A DNA stretch of 64,000 nucleotides from Bacillus sp. FJAT-42376. Its GTDB lineage: Bacteria; Bacillota; Bacilli; Bacillales; Bacillaceae. Both the position numbers and the translations under genes were made by a program. The notes under the pieces were generated by a model that did no database searches, was not told the origin of the DNA, and worked only from the letters and a program-made list of their open reading frames with translations. Below are positions 51,519 to 60,825 of this stretch, one piece after another (position 1 is the stretch's first letter; each line of letters starts with the position of its first letter). Where the stretch lies: positions 3,658,001 through 3,722,000 of the forward strand of contig NZ_CP033906.1 of NCBI RefSeq assembly GCF_003816055.1. Reading direction: 5' to 3'.

Positions 51519-53396
51519 ATGAAGGAAACGGATTCTAATAGAAAGAGTGTGACTGTATTGCGAAAATGGTTTGGATGGATTTTTATCCTGTTATTAATTC
51601 CTTTGTTTTTATTTCTGCTGCTTAGCTCCGGACAGGCTGTTGAAAGCCTGAAATCCATTCCTGCCGCACTGGATGAAAGAATTCCTCTCAATCAGGCGCC
51701 TGCTGTTTTGAATAGCTATATAAAAGATTCGGAAGGAGCCGTGATATCCGAACTGAAAACGGAAGGTCAAAACAGAATCTATGTTCCGGCCTCACAAATC
51801 CCTCCGCAAATGAAAGAGCTGTTTCTGCAGTCGGAAGATAAACGCTTTTACGAACACGCAGGTCTGGATTTTGAAGGAACGGCAAGAGCCCTCCTTGTAA
51901 ATGCCAGAAACAATTCCCTTGATCAGGGCGGAAGCACCATTACCCAGCAGCTTGCCAGAAACTTATATTTAAACCATGACCGGACTTATAACCGCAAGCT
52001 GAGCGAACTTTTGATCTCGGTCCAGCTTGAAAGGAAATGGTCTAAGGAAAAGATCCTGGAAAGCTATTTGAATACGATTTATTTTCAAAATAATATCTAC
52101 GGAGTCGGGGCAGCAGCGGACTATTATTTCAGCAAACCGCTGAAAGCACTGACTACTGCGCAAATGGCGTACCTTGCAGCTATTCCGAACAACCCTTCTC
52201 TTTATAACCCGCTGAAACATCCGGAAAAGACGAAGAAAAGGCAGGAACGCCTTCTGGAGCTCCTTGCCGAAAGAGGGATGCTGACTGCGGGTCAGCTGGA
52301 GGAGGAAAAGAGCCGCAGCATAAAATTAAATCTTAAAAAGAAGCAAGAACCGTATCCTGATTATACCGACTATGTGATGGAAGAACTGAAGCAGGCGGTT
52401 AAAGTTAAGGAAAAGCTCACAGATCCTGAACAAATCAGCCAAAAAACCCGGGAATGGATCCAATCAGGAATCACGATTGAAACTTACTTAAGCCCATTCC
52501 TTCAGGAGAGAATGTACAGAGCCAATGAAGCCTACCTGACAGAGGGGCATCAGTCTGCGGCGGTGATGATTGATCATCAGACTCATCAGATTGTTGCGAT
52601 GAGCGGCGGAAACCATTATAAAAAACATGAGTTTAATCGGGCCTTTCAAGCATACAGACAGCCTGGTTCGGCCATTAAGCCGCTGCTTGATTATGTTCCT
52701 TATATTGAAACAAAGAAGGCGGATAAGAACAGTCTGATTAATTCGGACCGGCTGTGCATCCAAGAGTTCTGTCCCGAAAACTATTCAAAAAAGGAATACG
52801 GATGGGTCACTATGGAGAAGGCATTCAGCCAGTCATACAATACCCCGGCGGTGAGAATGCTGAAGGAAGTCGGGATTGGGCGGGCCATGAACTATCTGAA
52901 GCCCTTTCACTTTAAAGGAATTGCGCCTTCAGACGGTTATGCTGCAGCTCTCGGTGGTGTGGAAACCGGTGTTTCTCCTCTGGAGCTGGCCAATGCATAC
53001 ACCTCTTTCGGCAACGAAGGACAGTATCAGCCGGGAAGAGCAATTAAGCGGATTCTTGCCATGGATGGAACCGTTTTGTTTGAATGGAGAGACCGGCCCG
53101 TCCAGGTCTGGAGTAAACAAACCAATACAGTCATGAGAGATTTGCTTCAATCTGTTATTAAAAAAGGGACAGGAAAAAAAGCATCCTTTGAGTCGGCCTA
53201 TCTTGGGGGGAAAACAGGAACGACCTCCGACTACTATGATGTATGGTTCTCCGGCTTGTCCGACCGCTATACGGCTTCCGTATGGTTTGGAAAAGACAAA
53301 AACGGCTCGATCCAGTCGATTTACGATCAAGGGAGCCATTTGAGGTATTGGAAAATGATCATGGGAGGAGATGAGCAAGCTGGTGCCGATCGGTAA
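51519..53396 (+). CDS. pbpD: Penicillin-binding protein 4 (class A PBP)
   Basis: A 625-aa bifunctional peptidoglycan synthase. An N-terminal anchor (residues 13-40) is followed by the GT51 glycosyltransferase with SEDKRFYEHAG and GGSTITQQLARNLYL, and the transpeptidase with QPGSAIKP (active Ser near 385), SYN in FSQSYNTPA and GGKTGTTSDYYD. Length matches B. subtilis PbpD (624 aa). ATG at 51519 has only a weak site (GGCTGG); an upstream TTG at 51510 is the alternative. It overlaps yuxK by 26 bases, so the two are likely cotranscribed. Confidence 0.95.
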   Translation: MKETDSNRKSVTVLRKWFGWIFILLLIPLFLFLLLSSGQAVESLKSIPAALDERIPLNQAPAVLNSYIKDSEGAVISELKTEGQNRIYVPASQIPPQMKELFLQSEDKRFYEHAGLDFEGTARALLVNARNNSLDQGGSTITQQLARNLYLNHDRTYNRKLSELLISVQLERKWSKEKILESYLNTIYFQNNIYGVGAAADYYFSKPLKALTTAQMAYLAAIPNNPSLYNPLKHPEKTKKRQERLLELLAERGMLTAGQLEEEKSRSIKLNLKKKQEPYPDYTDYVMEELKQAVKVKEKLTDPEQISQKTREWIQSGITIETYLSPFLQERMYRANEAYLTEGHQSAAVMIDHQTHQIVAMSGGNHYKKHEFNRAFQAYRQPGSAIKPLLDYVPYIETKKADKNSLINSDRLCIQEFCPENYSKKEYGWVTMEKAFSQSYNTPAVRMLKEVGIGRAMNYLKPFHFKGIAPSDGYAAALGGVETGVSPLELANAYTSFGNEGQYQPGRAIKRILAMDGTVLFEWRDRPVQVWSKQTNTVMRDLLQSVIKKGTGKKASFESAYLGGKTGTTSDYYDVWFSGLSDRYTASVWFGKDKNGSIQSIYDQGSHLRYWKMIMGGDEQAGADR

Positions 53397-53796
53397 GGAA
53401 GAATCCCCCCTCATTTTATTTGATGGTGTCTGCAATTTTTGCGAAGGGGTTGTCAAATTTATGATCAAGCGCGACAAAAAAGAAGTGTTCCAATTTGCTT
53501 CCCTTCAATCTGAAGCCGGACAGAAGCTGCTTAAAAAACATCAGCTGGATCAGGAAAATTTCGATACGTTCATTTTATCTTATCAGGATCATATCTATGT
53601 GAAATCAGAAGCTGCACTGAAAACCGCCGCACTTCTCCCCTTCCCATGGAGCATATTTCGGATTTTCCATGCCGTCCCGAGACCGGTAAGGGATGGCCTT
53701 TATTCCTATGCCGCGCGGAACCGGTATAAATGGTTCGGCAAAAAAGAGAGCTGCATGATACCTGATCCATCTGTAAAAAACCGATTCTTAAAATAA
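53371..53796 (+). CDS. yuxK: DCC-family thiol-disulfide oxidoreductase-like protein YuxK
   Basis: A 141-aa protein of the DCC (DUF393) family, with the name-giving motif LFDGVCNFCEGVV (D-x-x-C-x-x-C) near residue 20 and the C-terminal aromatic segment RYKWFGKKESC. Thioredoxin-like activity is assumed for the family but not shown. The ATG at 53371 follows GGGAGGAG with only 1-2 bases between; a GTG at 53383 with 12 bases is the alternative. Its start overlaps the end of pbpD. Confidence 0.9.
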   Translation: MSKLVPIGKEESPLILFDGVCNFCEGVVKFMIKRDKKEVFQFASLQSEAGQKLLKKHQLDQENFDTFILSYQDHIYVKSEAALKTAALLPFPWSIFRIFHAVPRPVRDGLYSYAARNRYKWFGKKESCMIPDPSVKNRFLK

Positions 53797-53865
53797 ACCT
53801 GTTCTCGTAAGTATTGTTGCTATTTTGACAAACAGCATTTTAGTCTTTAAAAAGGAGATGCGGAT

Positions 53866-54102
53866 TTGAAATTCGTTGAATTTGGACTAGGAAACAAGTG
53901 GCTGATAAGGACGGAAACAGAATTAAGTGATGGCAGCGAATTTGAAGAAAAAGGAATCGTGCGGCCGATCAAACCTCAATCCTTATATTTAAGGGTTTGG
54001 ATAGGAAAAACAGTTACTATCTTTGACTCAAAAGAAGGTTTCAAAAAGGTAAGAAAGAACCGAAATGAAGTCAAAATAATATTGGGGATTAAGAGTCTAT
54101 AA
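53866..54102 (+). CDS. DUF3977-type small protein
   Basis: A 78-aa cytoplasmic, basic protein. The sequence KFVEFGLGNKWLIRTETEL, then EFEEKGIVRPIKPQSLYLRV and IFDSKEGFKK, matches my memory of DUF3977 proteins in Bacillus, whose function is unknown. The start is TTG at 53866, 8 bases after AAAGGAG. A TTGACA box lies about 40 bases upstream. Confidence 0.75.
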   Translation: MKFVEFGLGNKWLIRTETELSDGSEFEEKGIVRPIKPQSLYLRVWIGKTVTIFDSKEGFKKVRKNRNEVKIILGIKSL

Positions 54103-54151
54103 ATTTTATGTTAAAAAACAGCCATCTTTGCGAAAATAGCCTGAAATAAAT

Positions 54152-54285
54152 GCTCTGTCAACTTGCCGGCTGACTGCAGCTGGCAGGCGTTCACTTATCC
54201 TAGCGGGCGGTGAGCCCCTTCCCGGCATGCAGCACTGTGGATCTCACTGTGCCGCTGTTCCGCTGTTCCACGGGAGCCTCAGACA
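54152..54285 (+). repeat. MITE-like element, copy J (long form, right end lost)
   Basis: Starts GCTCTGTCAACTTGCCGGCTG, continues with GCGGGCGGTGAGCC, GGATCTCACTGTG and CGGGAGCCTCA, parallel to the long block of copy B. The right terminal repeat is missing, so the copy is truncated. Confidence 0.6.
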
Positions 54286-54294
54286 AACTACAAA

Positions 54295-54336
54295 AACAGC
54301 CGTCTTTTCTTCACTGGAAAAGACGGCTGTTTTTAT
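54295..54336 (-). terminator. Terminator of yufK
   Basis: AAAACAGCCGTCTTTTC and GAAAAGACGGCTGTTTT flank a short loop, with T-rich exits on both strands. Confidence 0.88.
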
Positions 54337-54890
54337 ATCGGCAAGCTATTGATGACGCCATTATAAAGACGGAGGAATAAATAGAACAAGCCAAGGGTAA
54401 ATACAAACCAGAATAAAATATTGAACAACACCATTCCAATGAGGGACCAGGATGTCACCATTGAGCTTGCCTGATAGATGGTGAAGACAAAATAGCACAG
54501 GGTTGATAAGAGGAAAACCGCCGCAATCACCCAGCTGAATTGGACGAGGAAAAGGGAAACCGCTCCTCCCGCGAGATAGAATGCCGACCCTGCCCTGATT
54601 TTTTTCAGGGTCACTCCCTCTTTATCCTGTGAGAAAAACAGAAAGGAAAGCTCTGTCACCGTATTGGCGATTAGCTTCAGGGCAGCAAAAACCATAAAAT
54701 AGAAAAGAGCAAAAAGAGCAAATAAGGCAATCTTCATTTCACTTTCTGAAAAGAAATCGAGCATACTGCTGTATATCCCGACTTTTTTTAGCAGCTCTGA
54801 CACATACATCACAGTCGAAATGGAAAAGGATGTGCTGAAAAGCAGCAGAGAGATTAAAGGAAAATAGCTGGTAAAGTATGTATTTCTCAT
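54333..54890 (-). CDS. yufK: Membrane protein YufK
   Basis: A 185-aa integral membrane protein with five hydrophobic segments; its length equals that of B. subtilis YufK and the place after yuxK matches. The family (DUF5366-type) has no known function. ATG at 54890 follows AAGGGACG at about 9 bases; an ATG 33 bases upstream has no ribosome site and would break the length match. In B. subtilis several genes (yufL to maeN) lie between yufK and mrpA; they are missing here. Confidence 0.85.
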   Translation of the reverse strand: MRNTYFTSYFPLISLLLFSTSFSISTVMYVSELLKKVGIYSSMLDFFSESEMKIALFALFALFYFMVFAALKLIANTVTELSFLFFSQDKEGVTLKKIRAGSAFYLAGGAVSLFLVQFSWVIAAVFLLSTLCYFVFTIYQASSMVTSWSLIGMVLFNILFWFVFTLGLFYLFLRLYNGVINSLPI

Positions 54891-54957
54891 AAGGACGTCC
54901 CTTCCATAAGCATTCCTTTTCATTATGCTCAGGAGGGAAAAATTTGTAAAGTCCCTT

Positions 54958-55191
54958 TTAACGGGAAAGGACTTTCACATACTCTCGGGGTTCGAAAGTT
55001 TCTGTCCAGAGCGGCTCACGATTATGCCACGTTCCTGAAAAACTTTCTGATTCCATCTCACTTACCAGCCGCTCCGTTTTCATAATATACGGATTGGTAT
55101 ATTTTTTGTCCAAATGAAGCTGGGCAAAATATATGAATATGAACAGAACAGTGAAAATAGCCAGTCCCGCTGCAGCTTTACGTTTCTTCAT
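54958..55191 (-). CDS. Small membrane-anchored protein, 77 aa
   Basis: A single N-terminal helix (residues 8-25, AAGLAIFTVLFIFIYFAQL) followed by a soluble tail facing outward, with EMESESFSGTWHNREP and ending EYVKVLSR. I do not recognise it. ATG at 55191 follows AAGGAGTG at 6-8 bases, better than an ATG three codons upstream. It is the only gene between yufK and the mrp operon, from which it diverges. Confidence 0.7.
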   Translation of the reverse strand: MKKRKAAAGLAIFTVLFIFIYFAQLHLDKKYTNPYIMKTERLVSEMESESFSGTWHNREPLWTETFEPREYVKVLSR

Positions 55192-55407
55192 CGATATCAC
55201 TCCTTACTGATCATCATCGCTAGAAAATCTTTACGTTATACAACATGTTCATCTTTTGGTATGATTATTATGAGTTCATATGACCTTGAAAATTCTTGAT
55301 AATATTTTCCAAAAAGCTCATACTAAAGCGGAACTTTGCTATCCAGAAGGGAAATTATACGTCGGACAATGGCCGTACTGATCAGCGGCTAAGATTGGAG
55401 GAAAAAC

Positions 55408-57810
55408 ATGTCTTTTTTGCATTTAGCCATACTTCTGCCTTTTATCATGGCTCTTTTTGTTCCATTCTTTTATAAATGGTTCAAAAACATACATACAGGA
55501 TGGTTTGTTCTTATACTCCCAATTATCCTCTTTATTTACTTTTTCCAATACATTAAGCCTGTGAGCAGCGGCAGCAATACATACTCTACCGCTGACTGGA
55601 TCCCCTCCCTGGGCATTCAGCTCACCGTTTATATGGACGGACTGGGTCTTTTATTTGCTCTGCTTATATCGGGAATCGGTGCACTCGTTATCCTTTATTC
55701 CATTTATTACTTATCAGGAAAAAAAGAAGAGCTTCACAAATTCTATGTGTATCTGTTGCTGTTTATGGGTGCCATGCTTGGAGTGGTCCTGTCGGACAAC
55801 ATGGTGGTTCTATACACGTTCTGGGAACTCACAAGCCTCTCATCCTTTTTGCTGATTGGATACTGGCATACCCGGGAGAAATCTAGATATGGTGCACTGA
55901 AGTCCATGCTGATCACCGTTTTCGGCGGATTGTGCATGCTCGGCGGCATCATCCTTCTTTATCTGGTGACGAATACATTCAGCATTAGAGAAATGGTCAC
56001 GCAGGCACCTATTATTATGGAGCATGCCTATTTTCTCCCTGCGATGCTGCTGTTTTTGCTGGGGGCTTTTACAAAATCCGCTCAGTTTCCGTTTTACATC
56101 TGGCTCCCTGATGCCATGGAAGCGCCGACCCCTGTCAGTGCCTATTTGCACTCAGCCACGATGGTAAAAGCAGGAATCTATTTAACTGCCAGATTCACAC
56201 CGGTCTTCGGCCTTGCTCCGGAATGGTTTTGGCTTGTAACCGGCATCGGAATTTTTACGCTCGCCTGGGGATCATTCCATGCTATAAAGCAAACAGATTT
56301 GAAAGCTATACTCGCTTTTTCCACCGTCAGTCAGCTTGGATTAATCATGTCGCTGCTCGGTGCAGGAGCGGCATCGCTTCATTTTGAATCCATCGATAAC
56401 AATGTTTTTACAATCGCAACCGTTGCTGCAATCTTTCACCTGATCAATCATGCAACCTTCAAAGGGAGCTTGTTCATGGTCGCCGGGATTGTTGATCATG
56501 AAACCGGTACGAGGGATATCCGCAGACTCGGCGGATTGATGACACTTATGCCGATCACCTTTACGATCGCAATCATTGGAGCATTTTCCATGGCCGGCAT
56601 TCCTCCGTTTAACGGATTTCTGAGCAAAGAAATGTTTTTCACGGGAATGGTCAATCTCTTGGAATTTGACTTATTCAATGTAGATACATGGGGCATTTTA
56701 TTCCCGATTTTAGCCTGGATCGGAAGCATTTTCACTTTTATCTACAGCATGATCATTGTATTTAAGCCATTCACTGGAAAGCATCAGCCGGAGAAATTGG
56801 AGAAAAAACCGCATGAAGCACCTTTTGGAATGCTGATTTCTCCCATTATCCTTGCTTCACTCGCTGTATTGTTTGGAATTTTTCCAAATGTGCTTTCCTA
56901 CAGTTTGATTGAACCTGCTGCTGCATCCGTCCTGCCTTATTTATTAGAAGAAGGAGAGTCCTTCCATGTACATATTTCCCACTGGCATGGATTCAAAATA
57001 GAGCTGTTTATGACGCTTGGTGTAATCGTACTTGGCCTTCTTCTTTACATTTGGCTGGCAAAATGGAATAAGATATACAGGCTTTTCCCTCAAAAATGGA
57101 CATTGAATAATGCATATGACCGCTCTTTAAGAGGACTGGAGAAAGGGTCGCTGAAAATCCAGGAAGCTTACATGACTGGTTTTCTCCGGGACTATCTGGG
57201 ATATATTTTTACTTTTGCTGTTCTGATGACAGGGTGGGCCTTATTTTCCAAATCGGCTTTCTCATTTAAGACCGATGGAAATGCACCTGTAGGGGTTTAT
57301 GAATTTGTACTGGCTGCCGTCATGGTAGCAGGGACCGTGACGGTTCTGTTTGCAAAATCAAGACTCACTTCCATTATCGCTCTTGGATCAGTAGGCTATG
57401 GCGTTTCGCTGTTTTTTGTCTTCTTTCGGGCACCTGATCTTGCGTTAACACAGCTTGTCATCGAGACTGTCTCGGTCGCTCTTTTTCTGCTTTGCTTCTA
57501 TTACTTGCCTGAGCTGCAGAAACGCGAAAAGCTGCCGTTTAAACTGACTAATTTTATAATCTCTCTCGGCGTCGGTACAGTCGTTACTCTGGTGGCCTTA
57601 TCTGCAAACAGCCAGAGAGTTTCAGAAACCATCTCAAAATATTTTATTGAAAACAGCTACAAAGAAGCAGGCGGCAAAAACATGGTCAACGTCATTCTTG
57701 TTGATTTCAGGGGGTTTGATACCTTGTTTGAAATTACCGTGCTCGGAATCGCCGCACTCGGAATTTTTTCCATGATCAAGCTCCGGATGTCCAGGGGGGA
57801 AAAATCATGA
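55408..57810 (+). CDS. mrpA: Mrp Na+/H+ antiporter subunit A
   Basis: An 800-aa polytopic subunit (B. subtilis MrpA has 801 aa), related to NuoL of complex I with about 20 helices. It contains TFWELTSLSSFLLIGYW, the lysine-bearing FTKSAQFPFYIWLPDAM and INHATFKGSLFMVAGI. The C-terminal part carries the MrpA-specific domain. It forms the proton/sodium path of the heptameric antiporter used in pH and Na+ homeostasis. ATG at 55408 follows TTGGAGGAAA. First gene of seven; mrpB starts within its stop (ATGA). Confidence 0.97.
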   Translation: MSFLHLAILLPFIMALFVPFFYKWFKNIHTGWFVLILPIILFIYFFQYIKPVSSGSNTYSTADWIPSLGIQLTVYMDGLGLLFALLISGIGALVILYSIYYLSGKKEELHKFYVYLLLFMGAMLGVVLSDNMVVLYTFWELTSLSSFLLIGYWHTREKSRYGALKSMLITVFGGLCMLGGIILLYLVTNTFSIREMVTQAPIIMEHAYFLPAMLLFLLGAFTKSAQFPFYIWLPDAMEAPTPVSAYLHSATMVKAGIYLTARFTPVFGLAPEWFWLVTGIGIFTLAWGSFHAIKQTDLKAILAFSTVSQLGLIMSLLGAGAASLHFESIDNNVFTIATVAAIFHLINHATFKGSLFMVAGIVDHETGTRDIRRLGGLMTLMPITFTIAIIGAFSMAGIPPFNGFLSKEMFFTGMVNLLEFDLFNVDTWGILFPILAWIGSIFTFIYSMIIVFKPFTGKHQPEKLEKKPHEAPFGMLISPIILASLAVLFGIFPNVLSYSLIEPAAASVLPYLLEEGESFHVHISHWHGFKIELFMTLGVIVLGLLLYIWLAKWNKIYRLFPQKWTLNNAYDRSLRGLEKGSLKIQEAYMTGFLRDYLGYIFTFAVLMTGWALFSKSAFSFKTDGNAPVGVYEFVLAAVMVAGTVTVLFAKSRLTSIIALGSVGYGVSLFFVFFRAPDLALTQLVIETVSVALFLLCFYYLPELQKREKLPFKLTNFIISLGVGTVVTLVALSANSQRVSETISKYFIENSYKEAGGKNMVNVILVDFRGFDTLFEITVLGIAALGIFSMIKLRMSRGEKS

Positions 57811-58244
57811 AACGAACCAACTTAAAAACAAATGACCTCATCTTGCAGACGGTCGTAAAAGTTGTATTTTTCATCATCTTTATTTACTCGGTCTATATCT
57901 TTTTCGCCGGGCACTACACTCCGGGGGGCGGATTCGTCGGCGGCCTGATGACGTCATCTGCCATCGTCCTCTTGCTGCTTGCTTATGATGTAAAAACCGT
58001 CGCAGCTGTCATACCCTTTAACTTTCTGAAAATCGCGGCTACCGGTCTGCTTCTTGCCCTTGGTACCGGTATGGCATCCTTTTTCTACAAAGTACCGTTT
58101 CTGACTCACGCTCACGGCCCGGTACACCTTCCTTTTTTCGGAGAGGTTGAGCTTGCCTCTGCCACTGCATTTGATCTGGGGGTATATTTGGTTGTTGTCG
58201 GGGTTACGATGACCATCATTCAAACGATAGGAGAGACCGAATAA
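57807..58244 (+). CDS. mrpB: Mrp Na+/H+ antiporter subunit B
   Basis: A 145-aa membrane subunit with four helices and the family segments YSVYIFFAGHYTPGGGFVGG and a GVYLVVVGVTMTI tail. B. subtilis MrpB has 143 aa. It overlaps mrpA by 4 bases and touches mrpC through TAATG, so the three are translationally coupled. All seven Mrp subunits are needed for antiport. Confidence 0.97.
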   Translation: MKRTNLKTNDLILQTVVKVVFFIIFIYSVYIFFAGHYTPGGGFVGGLMTSSAIVLLLLAYDVKTVAAVIPFNFLKIAATGLLLALGTGMASFFYKVPFLTHAHGPVHLPFFGEVELASATAFDLGVYLVVVGVTMTIIQTIGETE

Positions 58245-58585
58245 TGGAAGTCATGATGTCAATTGTATGCGGAATTTTATTTATGGCCGCCACTTATTTA
58301 ATGCTCTCAAAAAGTCTGCTTCGGATCATTATCGGGACAGGCCTCCTCAGTCATGGCGCTCACCTGCTGATTTTAACGATGGGAGGGCTGAAGGGCGGAG
58401 CGGCTCCGCTGCTTGGGGAAAAAGCAAAAACATATGTTGACCCGCTTCCGCAGGCCCTGATTCTGACAGCCATTGTTATAAGCTTTGGTGTCACTGCCTT
58501 TATGCTTGTCCTGGCGTACCGCTCGTATCAAGAGCTTGGTACAGATGACATGGACCAAATGAGAGGAACTGATTCACATGAGTAA
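58244..58585 (+). CDS. mrpC: Mrp Na+/H+ antiporter subunit C
   Basis: A 113-aa NuoK-like subunit with three helices, containing GTGLLSHGAHLLILTMGGL and DPLPQALILTAIVISFG. The length equals the B. subtilis protein. ATG overlaps the mrpB stop. It overlaps mrpD by 8 bases. Confidence 0.97.
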   Translation: MEVMMSIVCGILFMAATYLMLSKSLLRIIIGTGLLSHGAHLLILTMGGLKGGAAPLLGEKAKTYVDPLPQALILTAIVISFGVTAFMLVLAYRSYQELGTDDMDQMRGTDSHE

Positions 58586-60059
58586 TAACCTGGTTATGAT
58601 GCCGCTCATTCTTCCATTAATAGCGGGCATCCTATTAATTTTCTTTAATCGCAAACCAATTCTTCAAAGAATAATCAGCACGGTTTTTTCTCTGGCTGCT
58701 CTTATTTTTTCACTCATTCTTACCGCTTCTGTCTATCAGAGCGGAATTCAAATTGTAGAGATTGGCGGATGGGCTCCGCCTTACGGTATTACGTTTGTGG
58801 CAGACATGTATGCAAGTCTGCTTGTCCTGACCACTAGTCTTATAGGGTTAACAGGTATCCTTTACTCGTTCAGGACAATCGGCAGGGAACGGGAGTACTT
58901 TTTCTATTATCCGGCGGTTCAGTTCCTGCTGGCGGGTGTTACCGGCGCGTTTTTAACAGGAGATATTTTCAACCTGTTTGTCTTTTTTGAAGTTCTGCTA
59001 ATGGCTTCCTATGTATTAATGGTATTGGGCGGCACAAAAAGGCAGCTGCGGGAATCCATCAAATACATTGCAGTAAATGTCTTTTCTTCGGCGCTGTTTG
59101 TTATAACAGTAGCCTTTCTCTATGCGGTCACCGGAACGCTTAATATGGCGGATCTGAGTGTGAAAATCAGCGAAAGCGGACAAACCGGATTGCTGACGGT
59201 TATCGCCATTTTATTCCTTATTGTGTTTGGAATGAAGGGAGCCATTTTCCCTCTTTATTTCTGGATGCCGGGATCTTACAATGCCCCGCCGGCCGCTGTA
59301 TCTGCGCTTTTCGGCGCCCTTCTCACCAAAGTAGGGGTTTACGCCATCACCAGAGTGTATACACTCATCTTTATTCATGACCAGGCCTTTACCCACGGGC
59401 TGCTGGCCTGGCTTGCTGCTTTGACCATCCTTTTCGGTGTGATCGGGGCAATCGCTTATTGGGATGTCAAAAAAATTGTGATCTACAATATTATTACTGC
59501 GGTCGGAGTGATTCTCTTCGGAGTAGCAGCCGCTAATCCTGCCGGAATTGAGGGATCCATTTACTATTTGATTCACGATATGATTATAAAAGGCGCTCTG
59601 TTCTTCCTGGCTGGAATCATGATCAGCATTACAGGAACTTCTGACCTGAGAAAAATGGGCGGATTGATTCACCGCTATCCTGTCCCTGGATGGATGATGT
59701 TTGTGTCCGCCATTTCACTTGCAGGCATTCCCCCTTTAAGCGGATTTATCGGGAAATTGAAAGTGATTCAGGGAGGATTTGAAGCGGGCGAATATGCCTT
59801 CGCTTTTGTCGTCTTACTGTCGAGTCTGCTCGTTCTTTACTCTGTGATGAAGGTATTCATTCATGGTTTCTGGGGCGAGGAAAAACCCATTCAAGGGAAT
59901 CCTTCTGTCAAAGGAATGGTTTATCCGGTGGTTATTCTCGTCGCATTGTCTGCGGCAATCGGATTGGGAACGGAATTCATTGCACCTTTTGTCACCCAGG
60001 CAGCAGAAACCCTATTGGATCCGTCTATTTATATTGATGCCGTTTTGAAGGAGCAGTGA
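58578..60059 (+). CDS. mrpD: Mrp Na+/H+ antiporter subunit D
   Basis: A 493-aa NuoM/N-like polytopic subunit with about fourteen helices. It shows the glutamate of FNLFVFFEVLLMASYVL, the lysine of MKGAIFPLYFWMPGSYNAPP and SLAGIPPLSGFIGKLKV. Same length as B. subtilis MrpD (493 aa). ATG at 58578 lies within the end of mrpC, after GAGAGGAA. Confidence 0.97.
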   Translation: MSNNLVMMPLILPLIAGILLIFFNRKPILQRIISTVFSLAALIFSLILTASVYQSGIQIVEIGGWAPPYGITFVADMYASLLVLTTSLIGLTGILYSFRTIGREREYFFYYPAVQFLLAGVTGAFLTGDIFNLFVFFEVLLMASYVLMVLGGTKRQLRESIKYIAVNVFSSALFVITVAFLYAVTGTLNMADLSVKISESGQTGLLTVIAILFLIVFGMKGAIFPLYFWMPGSYNAPPAAVSALFGALLTKVGVYAITRVYTLIFIHDQAFTHGLLAWLAALTILFGVIGAIAYWDVKKIVIYNIITAVGVILFGVAAANPAGIEGSIYYLIHDMIIKGALFFLAGIMISITGTSDLRKMGGLIHRYPVPGWMMFVSAISLAGIPPLSGFIGKLKVIQGGFEAGEYAFAFVVLLSSLLVLYSVMKVFIHGFWGEEKPIQGNPSVKGMVYPVVILVALSAAIGLGTEFIAPFVTQAAETLLDPSIYIDAVLKEQ

Positions 60060-60064
60060 TGCAA

Positions 60065-60541
60065 ATGGCTTTCCAAGTACTATTGAATTTTTTTATCGCG
60101 TTTATGTGGATGTTTCTACAGAATACGTATACCCTCGGCACATTTGCCGTCGGCTTTTTCTTCGGATTGCTGATGATTTTTGGGATGCGCCGTTTTTTCT
60201 CAAGCCGGTTTTACTTTTTAAATGTACTGGCGGTTCTGACTCTGCTCATGATTTTTATTAAAGAGCTTATAAAAGCGAATTTATCTGTACTGCAAATTAT
60301 TCTGACTCCTAAAATGAAAATGACACCCGGTATTTTTGCTTATCAAACCGAGCTGAAAAAGGATTGGGAAATAACCGTTCTGTCCAACCTGATTACCCTT
60401 ACACCGGGCACACTTGTCGTAGAGGTATCGGCCGATAACCAAACCCTCTATATCCACGCCATGGATATCGGCAGTGCAGAAGAAGCAAAAAAAGATATCC
60501 GCGACTCATTTGAGAAGGCCATTAAGGAGGTAAGCCGCTAA
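60065..60541 (+). CDS. mrpE: Mrp Na+/H+ antiporter subunit E
   Basis: A 158-aa subunit with two or three helices and a soluble C-terminal domain (NLITLTPGTLVVEVS, LYIHAMD). The ATG at 60065 is chosen because AAGGAG lies 10 bases upstream and the resulting length equals B. subtilis MrpE (158 aa); ATG at 60059 and GTG at 60056 are alternatives that overlap the mrpD stop. Confidence 0.95.
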   Translation: MAFQVLLNFFIAFMWMFLQNTYTLGTFAVGFFFGLLMIFGMRRFFSSRFYFLNVLAVLTLLMIFIKELIKANLSVLQIILTPKMKMTPGIFAYQTELKKDWEITVLSNLITLTPGTLVVEVSADNQTLYIHAMDIGSAEEAKKDIRDSFEKAIKEVSR

Positions 60542-60825
60542 TGTTTGATATGGTTATGATGCTGTCTTTGCTGATATTAGCTGTCTCTACGCTCTTTTAT
60601 TTTTACCGTCTGGTAAAAGGGCCTACTGTACCGGACCGTGTTGTCGCTCTTGATGCTATCGGCATTAATCTGATTGGAATGACCGCCGTCATCTCCGTTG
60701 TTCTGAAAACCAATGCCTTTTTAGATGTTATTCTCTTGCTCGGAATTCTTGCTTTTATTGGAACGGTGGCCTTTTCCAAATTCCTTGAGAAAGGAGAAAT
60801 CATCGAAAATGATCGAGATCAGTAA
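60541..60825 (+). CDS. mrpF: Mrp Na+/H+ antiporter subunit F
   Basis: A 94-aa subunit with three helices, with [21 protein letters not shown] and [20 protein letters not shown] as family marks. B. subtilis MrpF has 94 aa. The start overlaps the mrpE stop (TAATG) and follows AAGGAGGTA in mrpE. Confidence 0.97.
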   Translation: MFDMVMMLSLLILAVSTLFYFYRLVKGPTVPDRVVALDAIGINLIGMTAVISVVLKTNAFLDVILLLGILAFIGTVAFSKFLEKGEIIENDRDQ

